Notes: generated from the letters alone by a model not told the origin. A stretch of DNA of 38,538 nt from Pseudoselenomonas ruminantium (GCA_902780915.1 CACZHK010000020.1:1-38538), one strand, 5' to 3'. Numbered from the stretch's first letter, positions 6,194 through 14,721 are shown. Numbers and translations: made by a program.

Positions 6194-8305
6194 ATGAAAG
6201 ATGGAAATATATATTTTCGTCCAAGAGCAAGGTTGATGCTTGAATTAGGTGAACAGCTAATTAAAAACGAAAGTGTAGCCATGCTCGAACTGATTAAAAA
6301 TTCATATGATGCATTTGCGAAAAATGTCAAAGTTAGATTGGATAATATCGATAATTGTAATGCTGGATTAATAGTTATAGAAGATGATGGCGTTGGAATG
6401 ACAAAAGATACAGTTGTAAATCATTGGATGGAACCAGCGACTTTTAACAAGAAAAAAATAGTTGATGATTGTAAAGCCCCTATTACTCATAATGGTGTCA
6501 AAAGAATACCTTTGGGGGAAAAGGGGATTGGTAGATTTGGCGCGCATAAACTTGGTAATCGTATAAAAATGATTACTAGAAATGAAGATGATCAGACTGA
6601 TAAAGAAGTGTTTTTTGAAATAAACTGGAATGATTTTAACAATGATAAATATTTAAATGAAGTAGAAGTAAAAGTTTTTGAAAGAGACCCAGTGGTGTTT
6701 GTAGGAGATAAGCATGGTACTAGAATAGAGATTACAGAGTTACGACATAACTGGCAAAAAAGAGAGTATCGAAATGTATACAAAAGTATGCTGTCTTTAA
6801 ATTCGCCTTTTAAGACGGATGATTCATTTAAAATTCATATTAAGTCTACACAGGAAGAGTGGGTTAAAGACTTAAAAGATTATTCTGATATAAAAAGTAA
6901 GGCACTATACAGTGCACATATTGTTCTTGATGGTAATAAAATCGAAGAGTATACATATAACTTCCGACCTTGGGAGGTATTGCAAAAAGTAAAAGCCAGA
7001 GAAAGTCATGCATACCAAGGAGAGAAAATCTTAGATTTAGAAAACAAAAAGAAAACTGAGGTCGATTTAGCCGCTTTTAAAATAGGAAGAGTGACAATTG
7101 ATTTAAGTATATTCGATTTGGATAGCTATATTTTGAATCTTGGATTTCCAAATGAGAAGAAAATGTTAAAAGACTATTTGAAGCAGAATGGTGGAATCTC
7201 TATATATAGAGATAACATGCGCTTAAATGAATATGGAGAACAAAGTAATGATTGGCTAGGGTTGGGGGCGCGAAGAATAAACAATCCTGCAAAAACACTT
7301 AGTAGCAATTTAGTTATTGGTGCAGTTTATATAGATAGATTAGATAGCAAGGATTTGATTGAGAAAACAAGTAGAGAAGGCTTTATAGAAAACGCGGCTT
7401 ACAATTGTTTTGTTAAGGCGGTTTTATATGCTATTTCATGTGTTGAAAACGAGCGAATGCAAGATAAGGCGGACTTGAGAATTTTCTATTCTGGGAATTT
7501 TAAGGAACCGGTGATTGGAGCGGTTAAAAAATTGTCAAAAATGGTTGACAAAAAAATAAAGGATAAAGATGTAAAAAAAGAGATTAAAAGTGCTCTTAAA
7601 AATATTGAAAATGAATATGAGGAAATAAATAAAATTTATGTTAAGAGTTCGAGCTTAGGGCTAAATATGAGTATGGTTATTCATGAAATCGATAAGATTT
7701 TGAAGGAGCTTGAAAAAAGTGCCGAAATGGAAGGTGTATCGTCGCATATAATGGGGCTGATATCTGATTTGGCAGGTAGAATATCAAGCTATTCGGAAAT
7801 CGTTAAGAATACCAAAATGAAATCTATAATGTTAGATAATTTAATTGATGGGGTACAAAGAGTGCTTAAGTATAGATTACGAGCACATAAGCTCAATTTT
7901 GAAAAGCGGATTTGCAATAATAAGAGAACAATTGTATGTGCTGATAGTCTGGCTCGTAGTGCAATAATGAATATTGTGGATAATTCAATATATTGGTTGG
8001 AACGATACAACGTAGCGGATAAGAAAATGTGTTTTCTGGATTATGAAGAGGAATCAGGATACAGAGGATTGTTGATAGTTGATAATGGAAAAGGATTTAC
8101 GCTTCCTGTCGATAAGATAACCCTTCCGTTTGTGTCCAAAAAAGAAGATGGAATGGGACTGGGACTTCATCTGGTAAGACAGATTATGGAAACTATGGGG
8201 GGGAAGATATTATTTCCAAATGCTAATGATTTTGATATAGGTGATGAATATAAAAATGGAGCAGCAATTGCTTTGGTCTTTAAGGAGGAAATAAAGAGTA
8301 AATGA
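6194..8305 (+). CDS. dual-GHKL ATPase / histidine-kinase-like protein
   Basis: A 703-residue soluble protein with two GHKL ATP-binding modules. The N-terminal one is HSP90/MutL/MORC-like: Asn36 in ELIKNSYDAF, IEDDGVGM (Asp65), and GEKGIGRFGAHKLG (about 108-121). The C-terminal one is histidine-kinase-like: NIVDNSIYWL, LIVDNGKGF and the GMGLGLHLVRQIM G2 box. Just before it, LNMSMVIHEIDKIL places His497 as in the H-box of sensor kinases. No transmembrane or sensory (PAS/GAF) domain was seen. Its stop overlaps the receiver-like gene (ATGA), so the two work as a pair. GGAG lies 9 bases before the start. Known relatives include GHKL/MORC-like ATPases of restriction systems; the exact role is unknown. 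Strongly AT-rich, likely acquired. Confidence 0.8.
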   Translation: MKDGNIYFRPRARLMLELGEQLIKNESVAMLELIKNSYDAFAKNVKVRLDNIDNCNAGLIVIEDDGVGMTKDTVVNHWMEPATFNKKKIVDDCKAPITHNGVKRIPLGEKGIGRFGAHKLGNRIKMITRNEDDQTDKEVFFEINWNDFNNDKYLNEVEVKVFERDPVVFVGDKHGTRIEITELRHNWQKREYRNVYKSMLSLNSPFKTDDSFKIHIKSTQEEWVKDLKDYSDIKSKALYSAHIVLDGNKIEEYTYNFRPWEVLQKVKARESHAYQGEKILDLENKKKTEVDLAAFKIGRVTIDLSIFDLDSYILNLGFPNEKKMLKDYLKQNGGISIYRDNMRLNEYGEQSNDWLGLGARRINNPAKTLSSNLVIGAVYIDRLDSKDLIEKTSREGFIENAAYNCFVKAVLYAISCVENERMQDKADLRIFYSGNFKEPVIGAVKKLSKMVDKKIKDKDVKKEIKSALKNIENEYEEINKIYVKSSSLGLNMSMVIHEIDKILKELEKSAEMEGVSSHIMGLISDLAGRISSYSEIVKNTKMKSIMLDNLIDGVQRVLKYRLRAHKLNFEKRICNNKRTIVCADSLARSAIMNIVDNSIYWLERYNVADKKMCFLDYEEESGYRGLLIVDNGKGFTLPVDKITLPFVSKKEDGMGLGLHLVRQIMETMGGKILFPNANDFDIGDEYKNGAAIALVFKEEIKSK

Positions 8306-9624
8306 CATCAAATGTATTACCACGATTTGGAAAAGTAGCAATTATTGATAATGTACATGCGGAAGTAGAAATTGTAGAGCAGTTATTAACAAAACATGGT
8401 ATTCCTTATGTTTATTATGATTATAACAAACTAATTACCGATCATGAAATTAATAAAATAGAAGGGATACGTCTTGTTTTTTTGGATATAAGACTGGAAG
8501 ATGGTAATGAAGAAAATAAAAATATTTATTCCGTACTAGCATTAACAATAGAGTCTGTTATAGCAACTAACAATGGCCCCTATACGGTTGTTTTGTGGAC
8601 AAATGAATATCATCTTAAAAATGAGGTTGAAAAATTCTTGTTAGAAAGGCTTTCGGATGAAGACACAACAAAGCCAACTTATATTTGTGCCCTCGATAAG
8701 AAAGATTTTCATGAAAACCCAGAAACTCTTTTTGGGAAAATAAGCGATGAACTAAATAAAAATAGACCGCTTGAATTTCTAACCACATTGGAAAGTATGA
8801 CAATGGATACTCCGATAAGATTATTAAAGATGCTTTTGAGCGAGACTGGAAATGGAGTTGATGCGATAGATATTAACCAATTATTAATGCTTCTGGCTTC
8901 AGTCGGGAGCACGGATGAAATTAATAGTGTTAAGGCAACTAGAAATATATTAACAGTAATTGCTGATTTAGTTAAGGATAGCTGCCTAGAGTTAACGTCC
9001 AGTAATGATCGTATAAGTGAGTTGGCGAGATTTATGGATATAATAAAAGATTTTAAATCCCAAAATGTACCCATAGAAGTAAAAGCAAGGATAAATGCTG
9101 CGCTTAATGTAAATATGCATGGTTCGGAAAATGAAAAATTACCTGGAAAAGTTTATAAAACAGATCAAATAGAAGACTTAGAAGCATTTGATAATTCCAC
9201 GTTTGGGAAAAAAGGTAAACATCCTATCTCGAAAAACGATAAAATTTTAGTTGATACTTACGAATTAATAAAAGTCGATATAACACCAGGGTGTGATTAT
9301 GCGCAAGATAAAGCATTTATATCAACTTATGTCTATGGTTATTTGATACACATAAATAAGGTTGAAGATAAAAATGGTAATAAAGAATGGATGAATTTAG
9401 AATATAACAAAAAGATAAGCGAGGTTCGTAGTGTATATTTTACACCATGTTTTTTGGTTGGTGAAGATTTATGTATGTTATTTGTTAATACAAAATGGAT
9501 AAGGTTTGAAAAATACGAAACAAATAACGAAAATTTTTTATTTAGGTTAAATGATGCCTTAACAAGCGATATTAGGAAAAATGCTGCTGATAATATAGCT
9601 CGTGTAGGAATACCGAGCGTCTAA
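8302..9624 (+). CDS. receiver-like protein coupled to the GHKL ATPase
   Basis: A 440-residue protein. Residues 10-120 or so resemble a response receiver: VAIIDN (one acidic residue, Asp16, in place of the usual pair), VFLDIRLEDG with Asp62 as the candidate phosphoacceptor, TVVLWTNEY in the Thr/Ser position, and ALDKKDF for the conserved Lys. It is not followed by a helix-turn-helix; the remaining 300 residues are mostly helical, then a beta-rich tail containing ITPGCDYAQDKAF. This fits the divergent 'response receiver' (Response_reg_2-like) proteins that pair with GHKL ATPases; that name is from memory. The start ATG overlaps the upstream stop, with AAGGAGG correctly spaced. The output activity cannot be read from sequence and is the open question. 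Confidence 0.7.
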   Translation: MTSNVLPRFGKVAIIDNVHAEVEIVEQLLTKHGIPYVYYDYNKLITDHEINKIEGIRLVFLDIRLEDGNEENKNIYSVLALTIESVIATNNGPYTVVLWTNEYHLKNEVEKFLLERLSDEDTTKPTYICALDKKDFHENPETLFGKISDELNKNRPLEFLTTLESMTMDTPIRLLKMLLSETGNGVDAIDINQLLMLLASVGSTDEINSVKATRNILTVIADLVKDSCLELTSSNDRISELARFMDIIKDFKSQNVPIEVKARINAALNVNMHGSENEKLPGKVYKTDQIEDLEAFDNSTFGKKGKHPISKNDKILVDTYELIKVDITPGCDYAQDKAFISTYVYGYLIHINKVEDKNGNKEWMNLEYNKKISEVRSVYFTPCFLVGEDLCMLFVNTKWIRFEKYETNNENFLFRLNDALTSDIRKNAADNIARVGIPSV

Positions 9625-9642
9625 TAAGTGTGAATAGAAGAA

Positions 9643-9939
9643 TTGGCATGGTCAGGCGTCACTGAAGAGGAACTGAAAGAAAAGGGGACTATACATACGG
9701 AATTTGGTGAAGACCTGTCATGGCAATATCTTGATTATGTCAGAACCCATCCTTTGAAATGGGAAGTGCCGACAAGGGTATTATACGGTCAGAAGGATAA
9801 TCTGACATCTTTAGAAACGATGCAGGAATTCATAGACGCTCATAATGCGGAGCTGACCGTCATGGAAGACGGAGAGCATTGGTTTCATACGGAAGAGCAG
9901 ATGCGGTTTTTGGACGAGTGGATCAAAAATAATAGTTAA
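9643..9939 (+). pseudogene. alpha/beta hydrolase, C-terminal remnant
   Basis: About 98 codons matching only the last third of an alpha/beta hydrolase: PTRVLYGQKDNLTS with the acid of the triad, then EDGEHWFHTEEQMRFLDEWI with the catalytic His. The nucleophile-elbow half is missing and there is no proper start (only a TTG at 9643 without a ribosome site). The remnant begins within 20 bases of the end of the AT-rich receiver gene, and its composition returns to host-like. It therefore marks the right edge of the acquired segment. Confidence 0.8.
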
Positions 9940-9956
9940 AGAGGCGAGGTGATATT

Positions 9957-10925
9957 TTGCGTGGCAGCTTTGAAGTGTTGGTGAGCAGTCGCAGGCTGCA
10001 GTATAGATTTACCATTCGCAGGAATGTGACGGTTATTCGTGGTGACAGCGCTACAGGAAAAACTACTTTGATAGACATGATTCAGGATTACAATGAAAAT
10101 GGCATAGATAGTGGCATTGCTATAAAGTGTGACTGCAAATGTGTGACTTTGGGCAGCAGGAATTGGCAACGGGATTTGAGAGAATTGGAAAACAGTATCG
10201 TCTTTTTGGATGAGGGAAGGCGATATGTCATGTCGCAGGAGTTTGCCGAAATAATCCGTCATTCATCAAATTATTATGTGATAGTCACCCGTGAAAGGCT
10301 GGAAAATATTCCTTATGGTGTAGATGAAATATACGGCATCAGGACCTCCGGCAAATATGGTGAATTGAAGCAATCCTATCATGAATTTTATCGCCTTTAC
10401 GAAAATATTCCTTATGGCCGTCAAGGCATGAATCCACAAAAAATTATTACGGAAGATTCTAATTCAGGGTATCAATTCTTCATTGGTGCATTTGAGGATA
10501 GGGAATGCGTATCAGCTATGGGCAAGTCAAATATAGCCAGCTTAGTGGCGGGATTTTCAGAACCTGTGATGGTTATCGCTGACGGTGCTGCTTTTGGGCC
10601 GGAGATGGAACGCATGACAGAAATCATGAAGGTCAGGAAGGAGATATATTTGTACCTTCCTGAATCTTTTGAGTGGCTTATCCTGAAGTCAGGTTTGATC
10701 AGCAGGGAAAATTTGCAGGCAGTATTGGCAAATCCTGCTGAGTTCATAGATAGCGAAAAGTTCTTTAGTTGGGAGCAGTTTTTTACGGAAATATTGACAG
10801 AGAGCACCAGAGGGACAGTTTATCAATACAACAAGAAAAAGCTGGCGCCTGTATACTTGCACGAGGTGAGCAAGGCGAAGATACTATTGCAGATGAAGCC
10901 TTTTTTAGAAAAAATTGGATGGTGA
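9957..10925 (+). CDS. P-loop ATPase of unknown function
   Basis: A 322-residue protein with a Walker A motif GDSATGKTT (residues 29-37) and a Walker B IVFLDEG (81-87, Glu86 catalytic-like). RDLRELENS precedes Walker B; no canonical ABC signature is seen. The start is a TTG at 9957 with GAGGTGAT just upstream; no ATG fits better. The last bases overlap the next gene (ATGGTGA), so the two products are made together. I recognise this pairing of a small ATPase with a DUF4869-like partner from Clostridia-type genomes, but no function is established to my knowledge. A curious ENIPYG peptide occurs twice in the middle of the protein. Confidence 0.7.
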   Translation: MRGSFEVLVSSRRLQYRFTIRRNVTVIRGDSATGKTTLIDMIQDYNENGIDSGIAIKCDCKCVTLGSRNWQRDLRELENSIVFLDEGRRYVMSQEFAEIIRHSSNYYVIVTRERLENIPYGVDEIYGIRTSGKYGELKQSYHEFYRLYENIPYGRQGMNPQKIITEDSNSGYQFFIGAFEDRECVSAMGKSNIASLVAGFSEPVMVIADGAAFGPEMERMTEIMKVRKEIYLYLPESFEWLILKSGLISRENLQAVLANPAEFIDSEKFFSWEQFFTEILTESTRGTVYQYNKKKLAPVYLHEVSKAKILLQMKPFLEKIGW

Positions 10926-11368
10926 GCCAGTTGCTGAATATTTATTATGGTGATATGCCGGAGGCTGTTTTCAACACAGAGGTGTTTTTTAAAAACAGCT
11001 ATGCAGATGAATGGATAGTAGATGATTTTTCCAAGCAGATGATTGCTGATGTTGATAAATCCTGTGTGCTTGGGACAGGGGTGATAGACAGCCCTGTGCT
11101 GGGCAAGATTGCTCCGGAAAGACTTTCGGGGGGCGTAAAGACCCTTATGCTGATCAAATTCATGCCTGAAATGGTTTTCAATGCTTCTACCTGTGGCAAT
11201 AACTGCGCTAAATGGTTGCTGCAGATAGCAGCAGATGAGGACAGGACGGTCAATCTGCGGAATATCATGAATTTCGGTGAGGATCCTTTTGAGCTGAAGG
11301 TGCTTAATACGGGGCAGGTGGTGCATTCCATGAGAGAACTGCTGCCTATAGCTATTGAGTATGTGTGA
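10919..11368 (+). CDS. DUF4869-like protein
   Basis: A 149-residue protein if started at the ATG at 10919, which overlaps the ATPase stop by 7 bases; a TTG at 10931 is an alternative. It opens with LLNIYYGDMPEAVFNT and contains YADEWIVDDFSKQMI, the NASTCGNNCAKWLL double-cysteine motif and LNTGQVVHSMRELL. I associate these with the uncharacterised DUF4869 family. No catalytic motif is evident. Coupling to the upstream P-loop ATPase suggests the ATPase acts on, or with, this protein. A terminator follows at once. Confidence 0.7.
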   Translation: MVSQLLNIYYGDMPEAVFNTEVFFKNSYADEWIVDDFSKQMIADVDKSCVLGTGVIDSPVLGKIAPERLSGGVKTLMLIKFMPEMVFNASTCGNNCAKWLLQIAADEDRTVNLRNIMNFGEDPFELKVLNTGQVVHSMRELLPIAIEYV

Positions 11369-11378
11369 AAAATGAAGC

Positions 11379-11415
11379 AGCCCGCCAGGTATTGAGCCTG
11401 GCGGGCTATTTTTGT
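11379..11415 (+). terminator. rho-independent terminator
   Basis: An 11-bp GC-rich stem (11379-11389 AGCCCGCCAGG with 11397-11407), 7-base loop, then ATTTTTGTTTTTT. It ends the ATPase/DUF4869-like operon. The oxidoreductase on the other strand converges on it. Confidence 0.92.
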
Positions 11416-11429
11416 TTTTTGTTGTTTTA

Positions 11430-12485
11430 TCAGTCTGCCGGAGTCTCCGGGAACTCTATGCCGGCGCTTTTCCTGGCCAGTTCCAGGACGCGGACTACTT
11501 CCAGGGTTTCTTCGCTCAGCCTTTGGTATTCCTTGCGGTGCTCGGGGGTCTTTCCGTCTATGATGGCGGCAAAGTTGCGGAACTCTGGTGTCATCCTGTG
11601 GGGGACTGGCTGGGGTTCGTAGGTTTCGGTGAGGGTGGAGCGCACCATGGCTCCTGAGGCATCTTTGGTGAGGGTGCTGTCTTCTTTATTCATATAGACC
11701 GTCACCAGCTTGCTGGGGGAATTGGGCTTGCCCTCCAGGCGCATCCAGCCATCTTCGCCCTGAATCTGGATATAGCAGGGGCTGTCCGAGTCCTTGGCCC
11801 CTGTGCAGACAGCGCAGAAGCCGGGGTAGGTGAGGACCAGGGTACCGGAGGTGTCGATGCCGTTGAAGCCCAGGTTGGCATGATAGGATACTTCCTTGGG
11901 ACTGCCCAGGAGAGTGGCGCAGTAGTGCAGGTTATACACATTGATGTCGTAGAGGGCGCCGCCGTAGTAGGCGGGGTCGAAGGCGTGGGCGGCCTTGCCC
12001 TGGCGGTAATCGTCGTAGCGGCTGGAATACTGGGAGTAGTTGCAGAGAGCCATGTGGAGCTTGCCCAGTTTGGGCAGGTTTTTCTCCATCTCCCTGATCA
12101 TGTCGCTGTGCAGCACCGTGATGGCCTCGAAGATGCAGAGGTCCTTTTCCTCGGCAAGGCGCAGCAGTTCCTCGGCTTCCTCCAAGAAGGGGGTGAAGGG
12201 CTTTTCCAGAATGACATGCTTGCCCTGTTTCAGGGCTTTTTTGGCATAGGGATAATGGGCGCTGTTGATGAGGCCGATGTAGACCGTGTCTGCCTGGGTC
12301 TTTTCCAGCAGCTCATCATAGTCAGTCCATACTTCTGCGATGCCATGCTCCTTGGCAAGGGTCTGGGCTTTCTCCAGGCTGTGAGGGCGGGCAAAGATGG
12401 CAGTCTTTTCTATTTGCGCCTCATCTTTCACCGCGCCCAGGGCATCGTGCACGATTTTTCCCGTTCCGATAAAGGCCAGTTTCAT
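11430..12485 (-). CDS. Gfo/Idh/MocA-family NAD(P)-dependent oxidoreductase
   Basis: A 351-residue cytoplasmic dehydrogenase. The N-terminal Rossmann fold begins LAFIGTGKIVHDALG; the family signature ILEKPFTPF holds the conserved Lys of the EKP motif. The C-terminal alpha/beta domain has the YYGGALYDINVYNLHYC segment usual in sugar or polyol dehydrogenases of this family. The substrate cannot be assigned. It starts at an ATG preceded by AAGGAGG at a good distance, 46 bases after the end of the upstream cNMP-fold gene, so it may be read from that gene's transcript. Length is normal for the family. Confidence 0.92.
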   Translation of the reverse strand: MKLAFIGTGKIVHDALGAVKDEAQIEKTAIFARPHSLEKAQTLAKEHGIAEVWTDYDELLEKTQADTVYIGLINSAHYPYAKKALKQGKHVILEKPFTPFLEEAEELLRLAEEKDLCIFEAITVLHSDMIREMEKNLPKLGKLHMALCNYSQYSSRYDDYRQGKAAHAFDPAYYGGALYDINVYNLHYCATLLGSPKEVSYHANLGFNGIDTSGTLVLTYPGFCAVCTGAKDSDSPCYIQIQGEDGWMRLEGKPNSPSKLVTVYMNKEDSTLTKDASGAMVRSTLTETYEPQPVPHRMTPEFRNFAAIIDGKTPEHRKEYQRLSEETLEVVRVLELARKSAGIEFPETPAD

Positions 12486-12531
12486 GCTGTTTCCTCCTTG
12501 TGACGATAATAGTTGATTGAGCGAAAATCCC

Positions 12532-14652
12532 TTAGAGTTTCAAAAAGTCTGCCTGCATGGTGACTTCTAGGGGCAGGGTGTCTGTCTGGGTGAGTATCTT
12601 CCTGGCGAAGAGGTCCAGGGTGCGCTTCCTTTCCCCGTGCAATACAGTCCAGCGGTCTATGAGGGGCTTGTACTGGGGATTGATGTTCAAAGTGTCCCGG
12701 TACTTCTGTGAGAAGGTGCAGTACCTGAAAAGGATTTCCCGGGCTACTTTGTTGAGGCGGGGGAGCCCCTCTGATTCATTCTTTATATACAGCTCATACT
12801 CGGCTGAGAAGACGCTGCGGTAATTGTTGCTGTTGCGTTTTAGTGCAGTCTTGACCTTTTCCTTCATATCGGCAGAGAGATTGGCATTTTTCTTGTAGAA
12901 CTGCAGGTAGTTGCAGTATTCCGAGGTGAGGGAGGGATCGGAAATATCGCTGTAGTGAACCCCCTGGATGCGCTTGCACATCTCCCAGCGGAACTGGGCG
13001 CACATCTTCACCATGGTGTCCTCCAAATCTTCGGAGTGGAGGATGGAAACCATCATATGGGAGGGGGTGGTCCTTTTCCTGCCTTCGATTTCCTGCCACA
13101 TGATTCCGCGGCTGCCGAAGTTTGGCATGAGCACTATGTAGGGCAGGACTTCCACATCATATTCAAAGCGGTTGATCTTCAGGTCAGGATAGGTGGCAAA
13201 GGTGGGGCGGTAGAAGCAGCTGTAGTCGATGGAGCGAACCCTTTCCAAAGCCTGATTCACCCGTGCGGCACTGGCCAGGCAGTTTTCCATGGGCCTGGTT
13301 GCGGCCTCGGCGTAGAAGGCGGGGATGAAGGAGAAGATGCTTCCGTAGGTCATTTTATTGGCGCTGGCTATCATGTTGTTCAGCTCAAAACTGGTCATGG
13401 CCCTGGGGTCATGCAGCAATTCGTCAGCCTTAGCCTGCTTCATGGAGCCCTGACGGACTTCCTCTTTCAGATGCTCAGGCCAGTCGTTATCGAATTCATC
13501 CTTGGAGGGAGGGGCTTCGCCACGGTAAATTTTCTTCAGCCAGTCATAGGCAGGCATGACCCGGCCCTGGGGGTCATCCTCCCACAGCAAAGAGTATTTA
13601 TACAGCAGAGCTGTATTTTCCTCGCCTGCCAATTCTTCATCCACAAAGCCGAAAAGGAAGAACATCTTTACTTCGGCGGGAAGATCTGGATCTTCGATGC
13701 TTCTGAAAAAGGCGGCTTCATAGATATTGTAGAAGCGCCTGGTGATGTCCATCCTCAGATGACGCATCTCATCGGATTTCTCTGTCTTGTCAGGGCACTT
13801 CATGAAGTGCTTTATGTCCCTGGTGAAGGCCTCGGCCTCTTCCCTGTCAATGCCTGCATAGGCCAAAATGGTGCTGAGGGCATTCTTGATCTGCGGCAGA
13901 TTGCCGCTGCCTGCCTCCATGGCCTCCCGGCGCTTGGCTTCATCTACTTTGGCTTTTTGGGTGTGGTATTCCTTGAGAAAATCATGTGTGGCCTCAGTTG
14001 TCTTCAGAATGAATTCGTCCATCATACTTATCTGAGGCTGGACAGCCTGGGCCAGCTGGGAAGAGAGCATAATGATGCCAATGCAGAAATTGATATCGGC
14101 AGAGTAGCAGCCTTTGCGAAGGAGCTCGTCTTTTTCCAGGCTGGCGCGGCAAAGGTCAATCTGCCATCCGGAGAGCAGTTCGGGCTTTTCAGGGGGGGCA
14201 AGGGAGGTGATTTCTTCATACGTATTGGGCATCATCATCAGTTGGGAGCAAACATCCCTGTAGTCTTCATAATATGCCTTCATGGACAGGCAGAGGTTCC
14301 TGCTCTCGTCATAGAGGGCAAACAGGGTATCAAGCATCCTGTTCAGTTTCTTGATGCTGGCAGAGACCATTACCGGGGCAATGGCGGGGGTGGCTTTGAT
14401 AGCGGCTGCCAGGTCGTCATCACTGTTGTAAGCATATTCGAAAAGGGTGCTGTCCTCTGCTGCAACGTAGTCATAGTCGTATTTGCTGCCGCTGGGATGA
14501 AAGGCTCCCAGTATGGTACCGTTGCCCACTGTAAGGCTGATGTCATTGCTATGGCGTATGGTGAAGCTGCCCTTGAGGATGATGGAGAGGGTTTCCACCG
14601 TGTCGCCTTTGTGGTGGAGCACCTGCCCCTTGGAAATCTCTAGCTTGCCCAT
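12532..14652 (-). CDS. cyclic-nucleotide-binding-fold protein, large uncharacterised C-terminus
   Basis: A 706-residue protein. Residues 1-110 or so form a CRP/FNR-type beta-roll (KGQVLHHKGDTVETLSIILK, then GTILGAFHP), but the cassette that normally binds the cyclic phosphate is not conserved, so the ligand is doubtful. The remaining roughly 600 residues are mostly helical, with no helix-turn-helix, kinase or membrane segment that I can see. Features include PYIVLMPNFGSRGIMWQE and a Lys-rich YCNYLQFYKKN region. It is not a transcription factor of the usual CRP length (about 230). Function unknown; large orphans of this shape occur in anaerobic Firmicutes and spirochaetes. AAGGAGG lies 11 bases before the start. 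Confidence 0.7.
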   Translation of the reverse strand: MGKLEISKGQVLHHKGDTVETLSIILKGSFTIRHSNDISLTVGNGTILGAFHPSGSKYDYDYVAAEDSTLFEYAYNSDDDLAAAIKATPAIAPVMVSASIKKLNRMLDTLFALYDESRNLCLSMKAYYEDYRDVCSQLMMMPNTYEEITSLAPPEKPELLSGWQIDLCRASLEKDELLRKGCYSADINFCIGIIMLSSQLAQAVQPQISMMDEFILKTTEATHDFLKEYHTQKAKVDEAKRREAMEAGSGNLPQIKNALSTILAYAGIDREEAEAFTRDIKHFMKCPDKTEKSDEMRHLRMDITRRFYNIYEAAFFRSIEDPDLPAEVKMFFLFGFVDEELAGEENTALLYKYSLLWEDDPQGRVMPAYDWLKKIYRGEAPPSKDEFDNDWPEHLKEEVRQGSMKQAKADELLHDPRAMTSFELNNMIASANKMTYGSIFSFIPAFYAEAATRPMENCLASAARVNQALERVRSIDYSCFYRPTFATYPDLKINRFEYDVEVLPYIVLMPNFGSRGIMWQEIEGRKRTTPSHMMVSILHSEDLEDTMVKMCAQFRWEMCKRIQGVHYSDISDPSLTSEYCNYLQFYKKNANLSADMKEKVKTALKRNSNNYRSVFSAEYELYIKNESEGLPRLNKVAREILFRYCTFSQKYRDTLNINPQYKPLIDRWTVLHGERKRTLDLFARKILTQTDTLPLEVTMQADFLKL

Positions 14653-14707
14653 GATCTTGCGGCCCTCCTTGTAGATGCACTTTCTTGCTGTGATGCAGCT
14701 TTTGAAT

Positions 14708-14721
14708 ACAATATATATTGT
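14708..14721. promoter_or_regulatory. perfect 14-bp palindrome in the cNMP-fold gene promoter
   Basis: ACAATATATATTGT, about 60 bases upstream of the gene start. It overlaps a possible -10 (TATATA) whose -35 on the minus strand would be TTGCCT with an 18-base spacer. It could bind a dimeric regulator; AT-rich palindromes also arise by chance. Confidence 0.4.

Noticed and set aside
12955..14643. 562-codon plus-strand open frame
   Set aside because: It is the shadow of the 706-residue minus-strand gene: no ribosome site, low-complexity His/Gly/Phe-rich product and no recognisable motif, while the opposite strand has a good start and fold signals.
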